Notes: a model not told the origin generated them from the letters alone. A stretch of DNA of 32,983 bases from Cyclobacteriaceae bacterium (GCA_026989535.1 JALSJD010000016.1:1-32983); one strand, 5' to 3'. Shown: positions 15,736 to 24,648, counted from the first letter of the stretch. Made by a program: numbers and translations.

Positions 15736-18351
15736 CTACAGTTCCTTATTAGCGCAGGCGGTTTTGAGTTTTTTAAGAATAACCTGCAGTTCGGGGTAGA
15801 GTTTTTGCGCACAAGCAATCGCTTGCTCTGTATTATCCAATTGATGGTATAATTCTATACTGCCCAACGTTTCGCTAACCGTATAAAGCCCAAGGTAATC
15901 GTAGGTAGTTTTAATTTGGTGGCTTAAATCTGCTAGGTTATTAATAGAACTACTAGAATTACTAGCCAATAATTTGCCAAATTCACTCACTTGCCTTTGG
16001 TTATTTATAATTAAGTCTGCCAGCATTTTTTGAAAAACATCTTCGTGTTCTCCAGCAAATTTTCGAATAATCGAAAAGTCAAATAAGTAAGCTTTACCCA
16101 TATCCTCTTTAATTAATGAGGGTTTATTATTATCTAAAACAGTGGGTTTGGGTTTAATTACTTTAGCTGATTTAAACTTGAAAGCTAAAATTTTCTGAAT
16201 ATCAGCCGTTTTATAAGGTTTAGTACACACTTGATCAAAGCCTTCGTTAAGCAGTACCTTTAATTTTTGAGGCTGAATATGTGCTGTAAGTGCTACTACG
16301 GGTATTTTTATTTTCATTAATCGTACTTTTTTTAGGAAAGCACTGCCGTCCATCCCGGGCATTTTAATATCTGTAAATATTAGATCAACCAATTGGTGTG
16401 CCTCTTTTAGAAAGGTTAGTGCATCTGCTGCATTTTTAAAAACTTCTACATTCTCCACATTTTTAATCAAAATTTCTTCTAATAATTTAGCATTCCATTC
16501 ATCGTCCTCAACTACCATAATGGTAGCTTTTAGTAGTTGCTCTTCTGGTTTAAAGCTTTTAGTAACAGGCTCGTTTATGTTTGGCTCTGCCAAGGGCAAC
16601 TCGAGCATTACGGTAAAAGTTGAGCCAAACTCAGGCTTGCTTTTAACTAAAATATTTCCTCCCATTGCTTCAACTAGGCTTTTTGTAATAGAAAGACCAA
16701 GACCTGTACCCCCAGTTTTATCTAAAGAAAACGTATTTTGAGTAAACTCATCAAAAATAGATAGTTGTGCTTTTTGAGGAATGCCAACGCCTGTATCATT
16801 AACAATTATCTCCAACTTTACTAATCTTGATAACTGAGTGGCAGATACGGTTAGGGTAACTTTTCCTTTTTCTGTAAATTTAACGGCATTGCTCAACAAG
16901 TTGGTAAATATCCGTTTCATTTGAAGGGCATCGCCAACAAGCCAAAAGTTTTTAAGGTCTCCGGTAAGCGAAGCTTGAAAAGAAATATTTTTTTTGTTTG
17001 CCAAAGGCAAAAAGAGTATTTTCATTTCCTTTACCATGGCTCTTAAATCAAATGGTTGGGCGTTAAGTTTCAGTTTTCCGGCTTTAATTTTAGCCTGGTC
17101 TAAAATATCAGTTACCAATGCTGATAAAAAAGTATTTGAATAATTAATGCCACTCATAAACTCTTGTTGTTTAAAAGTTAGCTGAGTTTGCCCAATTAGT
17201 TCAGAAAAACCTTGTATGCTTTGCAAAGGAGTTCTTATTTCGTGGCTCATATTAGAAAGAAACTCTTCTTTTATCCGTGCCAATTTTTCTACATAAATTT
17301 TTTCTTTTTCCAATTGTTTGCGGTAGTAATAAGATCGGGTAATGTCTCTAAGGATAAAAAAAAGAAACACACTGCTCATAAAAAATCCAGCCAGCCCTGC
17401 AAGTAATATAAAGTGGGTGGCTCTGGTGGCTATTTCTCTGGCATATTGATTACTCTGTGCCGATTCTTCTTTTTCTTCTTTTCTAAGTTGATCTATAATG
17501 GCCCTAATACTAAAAATAAATACCTGATCCTGGTGCAGCAATGCTAACTCTTTTTGTGTAAGTTGCTGCTGCATTCTTTTTTCTTTTTTAATAGTTTGAT
17601 TTAAAATTCTTTGAACCTGCACCAGCGTAGAGTCGGGTGAGTAATCTTTTAAAATGCTCGTATCAACTCTAATCTCTTTAGTAAAAAAAAGTTCTTCTTT
17701 GGTCGTCATAATTGTATCTATAACTGTTTTATCTCCTCCAAAAATTTTTCTAATAAATCCATTAAGCCCCTTGTATTGGTCAGGAGTTATCACTATTTCT
17801 TCACTTTCTACCGGCAAAAAGTATCCTTTTAAAAACTCTCCTCTTCGCATTTGTAGTTCTAAAAGAGAGGAATCGTTGAGCTGATTTTTAATACGTGCCA
17901 ATGCTTGGCTGGTAAACACAGACATTTGCTTTTTGTTTTTTAACTTTAAGAATGCCCGAAGGTATTGAAGTTTGGTTTCAAACAAAGTTTGAAGCGAGTC
18001 AACTCTTTTTGCCTGAGTGCTGTCATTGCTAAGCATTGCCCTAAGCTCGCTCATTTTATACCTAGCAGACTCTATTTGTAGCAGGTATTTCTTCTCCAAT
18101 AATGTGTCGCCTGTTAGTATAAACGCCTGAATATGATTTTCGGCTTCGAAAATTTCTCGAAAGGTTTCATTAATAAGTTCCATTTTTTCGTTAGGCCTAC
18201 TTAGCCGTTTAATGGACTTGGTAAGCGTTGAAAAACTTTGGTAACTTGAATAGGAGATGCAGGCAAAAATTAATACGAAAATCAGAAAAATCATCCATAT
18301 TTTTCGTTTCGTTTCGTAGTTTGTTTTAAACTTACCTTGTGGTTTGCTCAT
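15736..18351 (-). CDS. Hybrid sensor histidine kinase with receiver and Hpt domains
   Basis: 871 residues: TM1 about 18-36, an extracytoplasmic helical sensor (37-315, CHASE3-like at its start: ETFREIFEAENHIQAFILTG), TM2 about 318-340, a coiled linker, HisKA with H370 (MSHEIRTPLQ), HATPase with TNLLSNAVKFTEKG, NDTGVGIP and GGTGLGLSI, a receiver domain with D661 (FTDIKMPGMDG) and a C-terminal Hpt domain with H811 (DLSHQIKTTYDYLG). The protein thus carries the first three relay stations (His-Asp-His) and needs an external receiver as output. The convergent NtrC-type regulator is the nearest candidate. A hairpin lies 49-101 bp upstream of its start. Confidence 0.93.
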   Translation of the reverse strand: MSKPQGKFKTNYETKRKIWMIFLIFVLIFACISYSSYQSFSTLTKSIKRLSRPNEKMELINETFREIFEAENHIQAFILTGDTLLEKKYLLQIESARYKMSELRAMLSNDSTQAKRVDSLQTLFETKLQYLRAFLKLKNKKQMSVFTSQALARIKNQLNDSSLLELQMRRGEFLKGYFLPVESEEIVITPDQYKGLNGFIRKIFGGDKTVIDTIMTTKEELFFTKEIRVDTSILKDYSPDSTLVQVQRILNQTIKKEKRMQQQLTQKELALLHQDQVFIFSIRAIIDQLRKEEKEESAQSNQYAREIATRATHFILLAGLAGFFMSSVFLFFILRDITRSYYYRKQLEKEKIYVEKLARIKEEFLSNMSHEIRTPLQSIQGFSELIGQTQLTFKQQEFMSGINYSNTFLSALVTDILDQAKIKAGKLKLNAQPFDLRAMVKEMKILFLPLANKKNISFQASLTGDLKNFWLVGDALQMKRIFTNLLSNAVKFTEKGKVTLTVSATQLSRLVKLEIIVNDTGVGIPQKAQLSIFDEFTQNTFSLDKTGGTGLGLSITKSLVEAMGGNILVKSKPEFGSTFTVMLELPLAEPNINEPVTKSFKPEEQLLKATIMVVEDDEWNAKLLEEILIKNVENVEVFKNAADALTFLKEAHQLVDLIFTDIKMPGMDGSAFLKKVRLMKIKIPVVALTAHIQPQKLKVLLNEGFDQVCTKPYKTADIQKILAFKFKSAKVIKPKPTVLDNNKPSLIKEDMGKAYLFDFSIIRKFAGEHEDVFQKMLADLIINNQRQVSEFGKLLASNSSSSINNLADLSHQIKTTYDYLGLYTVSETLGSIELYHQLDNTEQAIACAQKLYPELQVILKKLKTACANKEL

Positions 18352-18399
18352 CTTATAAATTATGCTTTTAAGCTATCACTCAAGCTGAGCTATTTAGCC

Positions 18400-18452
18400 A
18401 TAAGTGAACAAACCAATTAGTGCCTGTTTATAACGAACAGGCTTTCACTTAT
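18400..18452. repeat. Nested inverted repeat upstream of the hybrid kinase gene
   Basis: Outer arms ATAAGTGAA (18400-18408) and TTCACTTAT (18444-18452) surround an inner stem GCCTGTT (18422-18428) / AACAGGC (18436-18442). It may end the amidohydrolase transcript or form a structured leader for the kinase. There is no U-run on the minus strand. Confidence 0.5.
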
Positions 18453-18504
18453 ATTTTATGCAAAATTAGATTTTTCATGATAATTAGTGTTTGTCTATAA
18501 ACTC

Positions 18505-18670
18505 CAAATAACAAAAATCAAATAAATCTCAAAAACGAAAATATCAAACTATGCAAGTATTTGGTGTTTAGGTGATTGCATTTTGAGGTTTACTTGTTAT
18601 TTGATTTTTGTTATTTGTTATTTAAATATTAACATTTGTTATTTGAATATTGGCATTTGTTATTTCTGAA
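18505..18670. repeat. Inverted repeat with heptameric periodicity
   Basis: A 21-bp perfect inverted repeat (18505-18525 and 18597-18617) includes ATAACAAAAATCAAATAA. A second pair inside it, 18524-18534 with 18581-18591, has one wobble. The right arm continues as eleven 7-bp units (18594-18670), five of them exactly TTGTTAT, the others TTGATTT, TTAAATA, TTAACAT, TTGAATA, TTGGCAT and TTCTGAA. The left arm shows CAAA every 7 bp at 18505, 18512 and 18519. Confidence 0.7.
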
Positions 18671-18693
18671 AAATATTGACTTTACCCATCTTT

Positions 18694-20409
18694 TTAAAAC
18701 AACTCCGATATATACACTTGCTGCCCTCCTACAACCGTCATCATTACGTTTGTTTTTAAAAGTTTATTACTTTCAACAGTCATTATATCTTGCGAAAAAA
18801 CAGTAAAATCAGCTAATTTGCCCACTTCTATACTTCCTTTAACGGTTTCTTCAAATTCGCCAAAGGCAGCATCCAGCGTATATGATTTTAGTGCTTGGGC
18901 GCGCGTCATACGCTCATCAGGCTCGTAACCGCCATTAGGTGTGCCTGCCAAGGTTTGCCGAGTAACAGAAGCGTAAAAGCTAGCAATTGGATTAATTGGC
19001 TCTACAGGCACATCGGTGCCATTTATTACTTTAGCCCCTGACTTAAGCAAGCTTTGCCACATATAAGCTCCTTCTTTAATTCGCTTCTCTCCTAGCCTAT
19101 CAATGGCCCAAGGTCTATCAGAGCTTAAGTGCACCGCTTGCATAGCGGCAATTACATTCATTTGCGCAAATCGTGGAATATCATTTGGGTGAAGATGTTG
19201 CGCATGTTCAATTCTAAATCGATGGTCTGTTATTGTTGGATTTTCTGCAAAAGCAGTTTGGTATTGATCCAGTATTTCTCGGTTAGCACGGTCGCCAATG
19301 GCGTGTGAGCACACCTGAAAACCATTGGCTAACCCACCTCTGGAGACCTCCAGCACATATTCCATCGGCAAAGTGGCCATCCCAAACTCACCGGGCATAT
19401 CTGAGTATTCTCCCAGCAGCCAAGCGCCTCTATTGCCTAAAGCACCATCGCAATTTAGTTTTATAGAGCGCACCGTAAGTAAATGATCCACAGTGTCAAT
19501 CATTGGTCCTTTCTGTAACCATTTTTTGGTGAGTGCTCTATCAGGTCCAGCAATCATTACATACAAACGAAGGTTTAGCTTTCCTTCCTCCTTAAATTGT
19601 TGGTATAAATCGATCGTATTCTGATCTGCACTTGCATCATGAAAACTAGTAATTCCATTACGCTGACACGCTTTTATGGCCAATTCCAGTGCCATTTTAT
19701 TTCGTTCGGCATCTTCGGTAGGAATGTATTTATAAATGGCATTTTGGGCTCTTTCGCTAAATATGCCTGTAGGGTTGCCGTGTTTATCTTTAATGATTTC
19801 GCCCCCTTCTATTTCTTGATCCATTTTTTCAACAGATAACTGGTTTACCCCTGCAATTTCCATCGCTTTGGCGTTTGCAAACCCTGCGTGGCCACTGGCA
19901 TGTTGTAAATAAACGGGGTTATTGGGCGATACAGCACTTAGTTTTTCGTGTGTTTGAAATCCCTTTACCAATACATCGGGTTGGGTATCCCATTTGCTTT
20001 GATGCCAGCCCCTCCCTAAAATCCATTCGCCTAGTTTCGCTTTGGCTACGGCATCTGCCACCATATCCACCAGTGCATCATAGCTTTTTACACCCATTAA
20101 ATTAAGGTTTAATTCACTATGCCCCAACCCCATCAAATGTCCGTGCGATTCTATAAAGCCAGGTGTCATAGTATAGCCCTTTAAATCCACCATTTGTGTT
20201 GAGTCACCCTTAAACGCATTTGCATCACTTTGGCTACCAACAAAAATAATTTTGCCACCTCTTACCACCACCGATTCAGGTTGCGAATTATGGGCATCAA
20301 CAGTATAAATTATGCCATTAAAATAAATGGCATCTGCATGCTCTATTGAGGGCTGACAAGCAAATAACGAAATACTCAAAACTAGCAGGGCTAATTGTTT
20401 AATTTTCAT
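18694..20409 (-). CDS. YtcJ-like amidohydrolase lipoprotein
   Basis: 571 residues with a lipoprotein signal (SLFAC, C18). The metal-dependent amidohydrolase fold is shown by PGFIESHGHL with H89 and H91, followed by WHQSKW, QHASGHAG, a HDAS segment, SHAIGDRANREILD, IEHAQHLHP and a GTDVPVEP near the end. This set is typical of the YtcJ/NfdA subgroup (amidohydrolase_3), zinc enzymes that hydrolyse amides such as N-substituted formamides; the true substrate is unknown. The lipoprotein signal places it in the periplasm. It stands alone: the gene upstream is divergent (20519) and the region downstream is the repeat gap. The catalytic Asp would be in GTDVP. Confidence 0.9.
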   Translation of the reverse strand: MKIKQLALLVLSISLFACQPSIEHADAIYFNGIIYTVDAHNSQPESVVVRGGKIIFVGSQSDANAFKGDSTQMVDLKGYTMTPGFIESHGHLMGLGHSELNLNLMGVKSYDALVDMVADAVAKAKLGEWILGRGWHQSKWDTQPDVLVKGFQTHEKLSAVSPNNPVYLQHASGHAGFANAKAMEIAGVNQLSVEKMDQEIEGGEIIKDKHGNPTGIFSERAQNAIYKYIPTEDAERNKMALELAIKACQRNGITSFHDASADQNTIDLYQQFKEEGKLNLRLYVMIAGPDRALTKKWLQKGPMIDTVDHLLTVRSIKLNCDGALGNRGAWLLGEYSDMPGEFGMATLPMEYVLEVSRGGLANGFQVCSHAIGDRANREILDQYQTAFAENPTITDHRFRIEHAQHLHPNDIPRFAQMNVIAAMQAVHLSSDRPWAIDRLGEKRIKEGAYMWQSLLKSGAKVINGTDVPVEPINPIASFYASVTRQTLAGTPNGGYEPDERMTRAQALKSYTLDAAFGEFEETVKGSIEVGKLADFTVFSQDIMTVESNKLLKTNVMMTVVGGQQVYISELF

Positions 20410-20518
20410 TTTTTAAGATTTTAAGGTCGTAGAGAGATAAATATAAGATGAAATTAATCGTTGAACCATATTTACTGACGATAACTATTTATCATTGCTA
20501 CAAATCGATTCTAATATT

Positions 20519-21223
20519 ATGCGTAAAATATCAATAATTACAATTGTAGCTATCCTTATCCTGTTGGCAATTCAAGGAAAGGGACAAGACTTTGGCATAT
20601 CAGCCTCATTCTTTCTCCCTAAAAATGGGGACTTCTCCGCTCCCATCAGCCCCTTATCTATCAGAGGTGTTTCCTTGGCAAGTGCAGGCATTTTTAGTAT
20701 TGATATTGGCGGTTCTTTGTACCGAATGACGGGTATGAGCATAACCACCAGCGAACCTATCGACACTCGCAAACCTATGGTAGGCCCCTTTTTTAATATG
20801 ATGGTTCCTTTAGAAGCAGTTATTAACCTAGGTAATAGCAATACAGCCTTTCTTATTAAAGGAGGAGGTTTTGTATTTTATAATTTTGGCACCAAGCTTA
20901 ATTATGGAAACATAGATAGAGCGATGCTTGATTACCTGAGTTTAGAAATTGCCAATTCCGATTTTACCTTTACTAATTCATTAGGCTTTGGCTACGAATT
21001 TGGATTAGAATTTATCCAATACCTTAACCGGCAATTCGGTATTACCATTGGTGCTAATTATTATATAGGAGGAGCCAATCTAAATTTAAAAGGAACGGTT
21101 AAAGGAGTGGATGCCAATGGGGTAGTATCGACCTCCACGGTTGATTTAAAAGATTCGAAACTAGATTATACAGGCTTAGAGTTCTCTGTGGGTCTTTTAT
21201 TTAGTTCGGGTAGAAGAAGATAA
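20519..21223 (+). CDS. Putative outer-membrane beta-barrel protein
   Basis: The frame is open from a TTG at 20495, but ATG 20519 starts a normal signal peptide (MRKISIITIVAILILLAIQGKGQ), so I take this start (234 residues). The mature part alternates hydrophobic and polar residues with many Gly and aromatics (GISASFFLPKNG, TFTNSLGFGYEFGLEF, FGITIGANYYIGGANL, YTGLEFSVGLLF), the mark of small outer-membrane barrels of about 8-10 strands. No specific family is recognised. The gene is divergent from the amidohydrolase lipoprotein with 109 bp between them, so the two may share control. Confidence 0.7.
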   Translation: MRKISIITIVAILILLAIQGKGQDFGISASFFLPKNGDFSAPISPLSIRGVSLASAGIFSIDIGGSLYRMTGMSITTSEPIDTRKPMVGPFFNMMVPLEAVINLGNSNTAFLIKGGGFVFYNFGTKLNYGNIDRAMLDYLSLEIANSDFTFTNSLGFGYEFGLEFIQYLNRQFGITIGANYYIGGANLNLKGTVKGVDANGVVSTSTVDLKDSKLDYTGLEFSVGLLFSSGRRR

Positions 21224-21316
21224 TCACCTTACCTCTTATATAACTAATACCTAAATGGAGCGATTCATTAAAGCGATAAGTACTAAGTTACCCCCTCAAT
21301 AAAGAAAAAATATACT

Positions 21317-23425
21317 CTATTTTTTTGATTGAATCAATTTTAATAACTGCAAGCCTTCTTGCGAGTTGGGCTGAATTTGCAGCCCTTGCAACATTACATT
21401 TTCGGCTTTTGCATTGCCCATTGTAAAATACAGATTAGCTAAATTATAATAAGCTCTAAAATTGGAAGGACCTAATTTAATCGACTCTCTCAAATCATTA
21501 ATGGCCAGTTCATTCTCCCCCACTTCGTAATAAAGCAGGCCACGCAAATAATATGCTCTACCAAAATTGGGCTCCATTTTTATAAGTGTTGATAAGGTTA
21601 TCAATGCTTTTTTATTATTGCCCACTACACTGTACACAGTGGCTAAATTTGTATATACCGGAGTAAGCAAGGAGTCCATTTTTAAGGCCATTTCATACTC
21701 TTTAATGGCTCTGGGTATATTTTGTTGCTTATAATAGTAATCGCCTAACTGCAACCTGCCTAACGGAAAATCGGCATTGGCACGCATCATAGTGAGTAAT
21801 TCGTTTCTGGCAGCTTGGGCACTACCTCTTTGCGCAGGGGCTAATTGAGCCAAGTCTAATGCTGCAATTAATTGAGCCGAGCCTATTCGAACAAGTTTGG
21901 TTTCATCCTCCATATATTGCAACGCAACGCTTGCTTTTTGCTCTAATGGATACTGCTGAAATTTGGCCAAGGCATTATACCGCACCAAAGCACTACTATC
22001 TTTAAGAGCGGTTAGCAACATATCAAATTCGGCTTGGGTATCATTTAATGGGTAATATTCTAAAGCAGTTGCACGAGCTATTGCTGGGTAATTAAGGTTA
22101 GTAATAAACTGTAAAACCTCAGCTCGTGCTCGGTCGTTATAAGGCGGCTGAGAGGCTTTTAATAAATAATCTGAGAAGTGATCGGCTCGCTCAGTTCCAT
22201 ACCATTTATTAATCCAGTTAGCCGCCCAAGTATCTGATTTATCTTTATGGCAACCAATACAGGCATTGGGAGTGCCGTACTTTTCGCTTTGGTCAGGCCG
22301 TGGAATTCTAAAACTATGGTCTCGCCTAAAGTCGTTGCCCATAAAAACGGCTCCCGTCATATGGCAGCTCACGCATTGCGCAGACTCATCTTCACCTTTA
22401 TGAAAATGATGTGCTTCTGAATTGTATGTTGGTTCGTGGCATTGCATACATAAAGCATTACCCTCAAATTTTAGTTTATTAGCATGCACATTATGGCAAT
22501 CGGCACATTTAACCCCTTTGGCAAACATTTTACTTTGCACAAAGGAGCCAAGTACATAATCCTCTTCTTTAATTTGGCCATCGGGGTAGTAGTATTCTGC
22601 ATTAATGGTTTGCAGCATAAACTGGTTATCAAAGGCAACATTGGGTTTTATCACCTCGGTTAATTTAACACGCCTTGCGTGGCAGCCAGCACATTGGTTA
22701 AGTTGCGCTGTCTGGCTAGCACCCATCACTTTAATTTGAGGGCTTCCTGCTGGATTTTCTTTAGAAGCCCAATTTAAATGGGCTCCTGCCGGGCCATGGC
22801 AAGCCTCACAGCTTACAGTAATATTATCGTAAGTAGTAGTAAAAGCATCCTTTGCAAGATTGTAATTCTTTTTTAAGTTGGTAGAGTGGCATTCGGCACA
22901 CATGGTGTTCCACCGTTGGGCTCCCTGGCTCCAATGTAACCAATCATTCGCAGGTATTTTTTCTCCCGAGTATTGATTAAACCATTCTTTCTTTTCAGTA
23001 TCCCACGTAGCTCTTAGGGTTTGGTATTTACCATCAGGGAATTTAATGAGGTATTGTTGCAAGGGAGTTATCCCAAAGGTATGTGCAATTTTATACTCCT
23101 TTTCTTGCCCAATGGTTCCTGTTTTTACGTAATAAGTGCTGTCTTTTTTAAAAAAGAAATAATTTTCACCATCGGCACTAAACGTAGCATTATTAAAATC
23201 GCCTAAAACGGTGGTGTCATGGGGTAGCTTCATCGCCCAATCGTGGTGAGAACCTTTCCAATTATTGTATTCAGTTTGGTGGCATTGGATACAACTGGTT
23301 TCTCCTGCATACTGGTTAGCAGAATATGTATTTGAGGATTGCATCCCCTCTTTCTCATTAGAATTGCAACTAAAAACAAAAGCTATGATGGACGTAAAAA
23401 TAAATAGTGATGTCAGATTATTCAT
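21317..23425 (-). CDS. Octaheme cytochrome c lipoprotein with HEAT-like and TPR segments
   Basis: 702 residues with lipobox FVFSC (C20). Eight CXXCH heme-binding sites are visible, starting at C45, C176, C206, C245, C307, C326, C351 and C389. Between the first and second lies a 125-residue sheet-rich insert. From about 430 to 530 there are HEAT-like helical repeats (DSSALVRYNALAKF, ETKLVRIGSAQLIAA), and from about 553 to 702 four TPR units (LGDYYYKQQNIPRAIKEYEMALKM onward). Heme attachment takes place outside the cytoplasm, so it is an electron-transfer or redox protein held at a membrane. Nearby genes give no donor or acceptor. The combination of multiheme and TPR is known in Bacteroidota and Planctomycetes genomes without assigned function. 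Confidence 0.9.
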   Translation of the reverse strand: MNNLTSLFIFTSIIAFVFSCNSNEKEGMQSSNTYSANQYAGETSCIQCHQTEYNNWKGSHHDWAMKLPHDTTVLGDFNNATFSADGENYFFFKKDSTYYVKTGTIGQEKEYKIAHTFGITPLQQYLIKFPDGKYQTLRATWDTEKKEWFNQYSGEKIPANDWLHWSQGAQRWNTMCAECHSTNLKKNYNLAKDAFTTTYDNITVSCEACHGPAGAHLNWASKENPAGSPQIKVMGASQTAQLNQCAGCHARRVKLTEVIKPNVAFDNQFMLQTINAEYYYPDGQIKEEDYVLGSFVQSKMFAKGVKCADCHNVHANKLKFEGNALCMQCHEPTYNSEAHHFHKGEDESAQCVSCHMTGAVFMGNDFRRDHSFRIPRPDQSEKYGTPNACIGCHKDKSDTWAANWINKWYGTERADHFSDYLLKASQPPYNDRARAEVLQFITNLNYPAIARATALEYYPLNDTQAEFDMLLTALKDSSALVRYNALAKFQQYPLEQKASVALQYMEDETKLVRIGSAQLIAALDLAQLAPAQRGSAQAARNELLTMMRANADFPLGRLQLGDYYYKQQNIPRAIKEYEMALKMDSLLTPVYTNLATVYSVVGNNKKALITLSTLIKMEPNFGRAYYLRGLLYYEVGENELAINDLRESIKLGPSNFRAYYNLANLYFTMGNAKAENVMLQGLQIQPNSQEGLQLLKLIQSKK

Positions 23426-23537
23426 AGAGTGTTTTCAACAACTAATAATAAAATCACCAAGATATTTAAACTATGGTAAAGAGTGGACTCAAACATGTAA
23501 TATTTCACTTTTCATTGAACCTAGAAGAAAAGGAATT

Positions 23538-24008
23538 TTATCCCAAATTTAAAATTCTTTGGTCGAAAGCAAACGGATTTATAACTTCTACAATATTGGT
23601 GTTAGCATGGTGCAAATGAGTAGGATTTAGTAAATAATTAAATTCTCCGGGAACAACTGCCGAAGGCACTTTTAATACATAATTATTATGAGCAAGTAGA
23701 AATTTTTTGCCCATATTTTGTGTGCTTACCAAAGAGTTCAGTTGCACATTCCATCCTTTAGGCAATTCGCCTATTGGGTATTCAATAATTTTTTCGAGCG
23801 TTCCTATTTTTATCTTTGCTAGGCAAACAGTAGTAGTAGATAAAAGGTGGTAGTTATGTACCAAATACTCCAAACTAGCCAAGGCAATGCTACCCGAAGT
23901 ATAGACCATATTAAGACCTTTAGGATTCCAACGCCCTCCATGCAGCCCTGCACCGATGCCCGACAAATCATTTATATACTCTTCTTTACTAATGCGATAA
24001 ACAAACAT
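23538..24008 (-). CDS. RES-domain toxin of a type II toxin-antitoxin system
   Basis: 156 residues covering one RES domain: MFVYRISKEEY (R5 of the conserved Arg), GAGLHGGRWNPKGLNMVYTSGSIALASLEYLVH (the GxRW(N)xxG-Y-x-S/A-LAxLE hallmark at about 22-50), and a C-terminal HHANTNIVEVINPFAFDQRIL. RES toxins deplete cellular NAD+ by an ADP-ribosyl-cyclase/phosphorylase-like reaction. The start codon overlaps the stop of the antitoxin gene by one base (TAATG at 24010-24006), so translation is coupled. The antitoxin lies upstream at 24008-24427. Confidence 0.92.
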   Translation of the reverse strand: MFVYRISKEEYINDLSGIGAGLHGGRWNPKGLNMVYTSGSIALASLEYLVHNYHLLSTTTVCLAKIKIGTLEKIIEYPIGELPKGWNVQLNSLVSTQNMGKKFLLAHNNYVLKVPSAVVPGEFNYLLNPTHLHHANTNIVEVINPFAFDQRILNLG

Positions 24009-24427
24009 TAGGCAAGCACACCATATTCTAACCGACCTATTTCATCAAGCAGTAACCTAATACCAAAGCTGTTAGTTAGTAAAGCCTTGGGTTTAACGCC
24101 ACCTAAGGCAATATTATCAGCAGCCATCCAATCATGAAATGATTCACCAAAAGCATCTAAACCTCTTCGATATACTTCTTCTATTTCTAAAATTTTTTCG
24201 GTAACCGATGGATTAAAAATTGATTTGCGTTTGTAGGTATCTATTGAAATGGGAATAAGCTTAATTAACTCTGTAACCGATAAACCCGAAAGCTTGAGTA
24301 CCTTTTTTATATAAGTTTTAGAAATGGATTGAGCAGACAGGCTGTAATACGAACCTGTTGCATACGCAACGGCTGGTTCTTCTAGTATTGAAGATGCCTT
24401 TGAAGGGGGTAAATTATAGGTTTTCAT
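24008..24427 (-). CDS. Xre/MbcA/ParS-family antitoxin paired with the RES toxin
   Basis: 139 residues: an N-terminal Xre-like helical part (about 35-85, LKLSGLSVTELIKLIPISIDTYKR) that should bind DNA, and the C-terminal MbcA/ParS (DUF2384) toxin-binding domain, GESFHDWMAADNIALGGVKP and IRLLLDEIGRLEYGVLA. The C-terminal residues of this family enter the active site of the RES toxin. It is the first gene of the operon; a TAnnTTTG element at 24464-24471 and a dyad at 24438-24464 precede it, which fits autorepression. Confidence 0.92.
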   Translation of the reverse strand: MKTYNLPPSKASSILEEPAVAYATGSYYSLSAQSISKTYIKKVLKLSGLSVTELIKLIPISIDTYKRKSIFNPSVTEKILEIEEVYRRGLDAFGESFHDWMAADNIALGGVKPKALLTNSFGIRLLLDEIGRLEYGVLA

Positions 24428-24437
24428 TTTTAATATA

Positions 24438-24464
24438 GTGTATTATTACATATAATTTATACAC
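24438..24464 (-). promoter_or_regulatory. Dyad before the RES-Xre operon (candidate antitoxin operator)
   Basis: GTGTAT (24438-24443) and ATACAC (24459-24464) form inverted hexamers with 15 bp between. The site spans the predicted transcription start (near 24457) and part of the leader, a normal position for antitoxin autorepression. Confidence 0.4.
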
Positions 24465-24471
24465 AAATATA
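24464..24471 (-). promoter_or_regulatory. Putative -7 element of the RES-Xre operon
   Basis: On the minus strand TATATTTG fits TAnnTTTG fully. A TTG lies 22 bp upstream of it, close to the -33 spacing. The leader would be about 30 nt. Confidence 0.5.
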
Positions 24472-24648
24472 CACCTTTTGATTAAATTATTATCAATACT
24501 CATAATTTTTTTTGAATTAGTTTCTGTTCTGAATAATATCTAGCCTCTATTAAATTAATTTCACCCTCTATTAGAATTAAAGGGGAACCCTTTACACATC
24601 AAATAATATAAAATTAATTAATTTCGCTTTTTTAAGATAAATACAGCA

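Larger units (their letters stand above)
18352..18693. other. 342-bp gap with palindromes and 7-bp periodic repeats
   Basis: No open frame. It contains a nested hairpin at 18400-18452, a 21-bp inverted repeat (18505-18525 with 18597-18617), and an array of heptamers at 18594-18670. Promoter signals for the kinase should lie in the left part, but no full TAnnTTTG is seen on the minus strand. Confidence 0.5.

Noticed and set aside
18594-18670. Possible CRISPR array
   Set aside because: Units are 7 bp with no spacers, there is no cas gene in the window, and repeats of 23-47 bp separated by unique spacers are absent.
20495-20518. TTG start extending the barrel protein by 8 residues
   Set aside because: ATG 20519 gives a clean signal peptide (MRKISIIT...), while the extension MLQIDSNI adds a polar stretch before it.
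23265-23552. Open frame on the plus strand beside the cytochrome gene start
   Set aside because: It overlaps the 5' end of the octaheme gene in antisense and the 3' end of the RES gene, has no domain or signal, and its composition is that of shadow translation.
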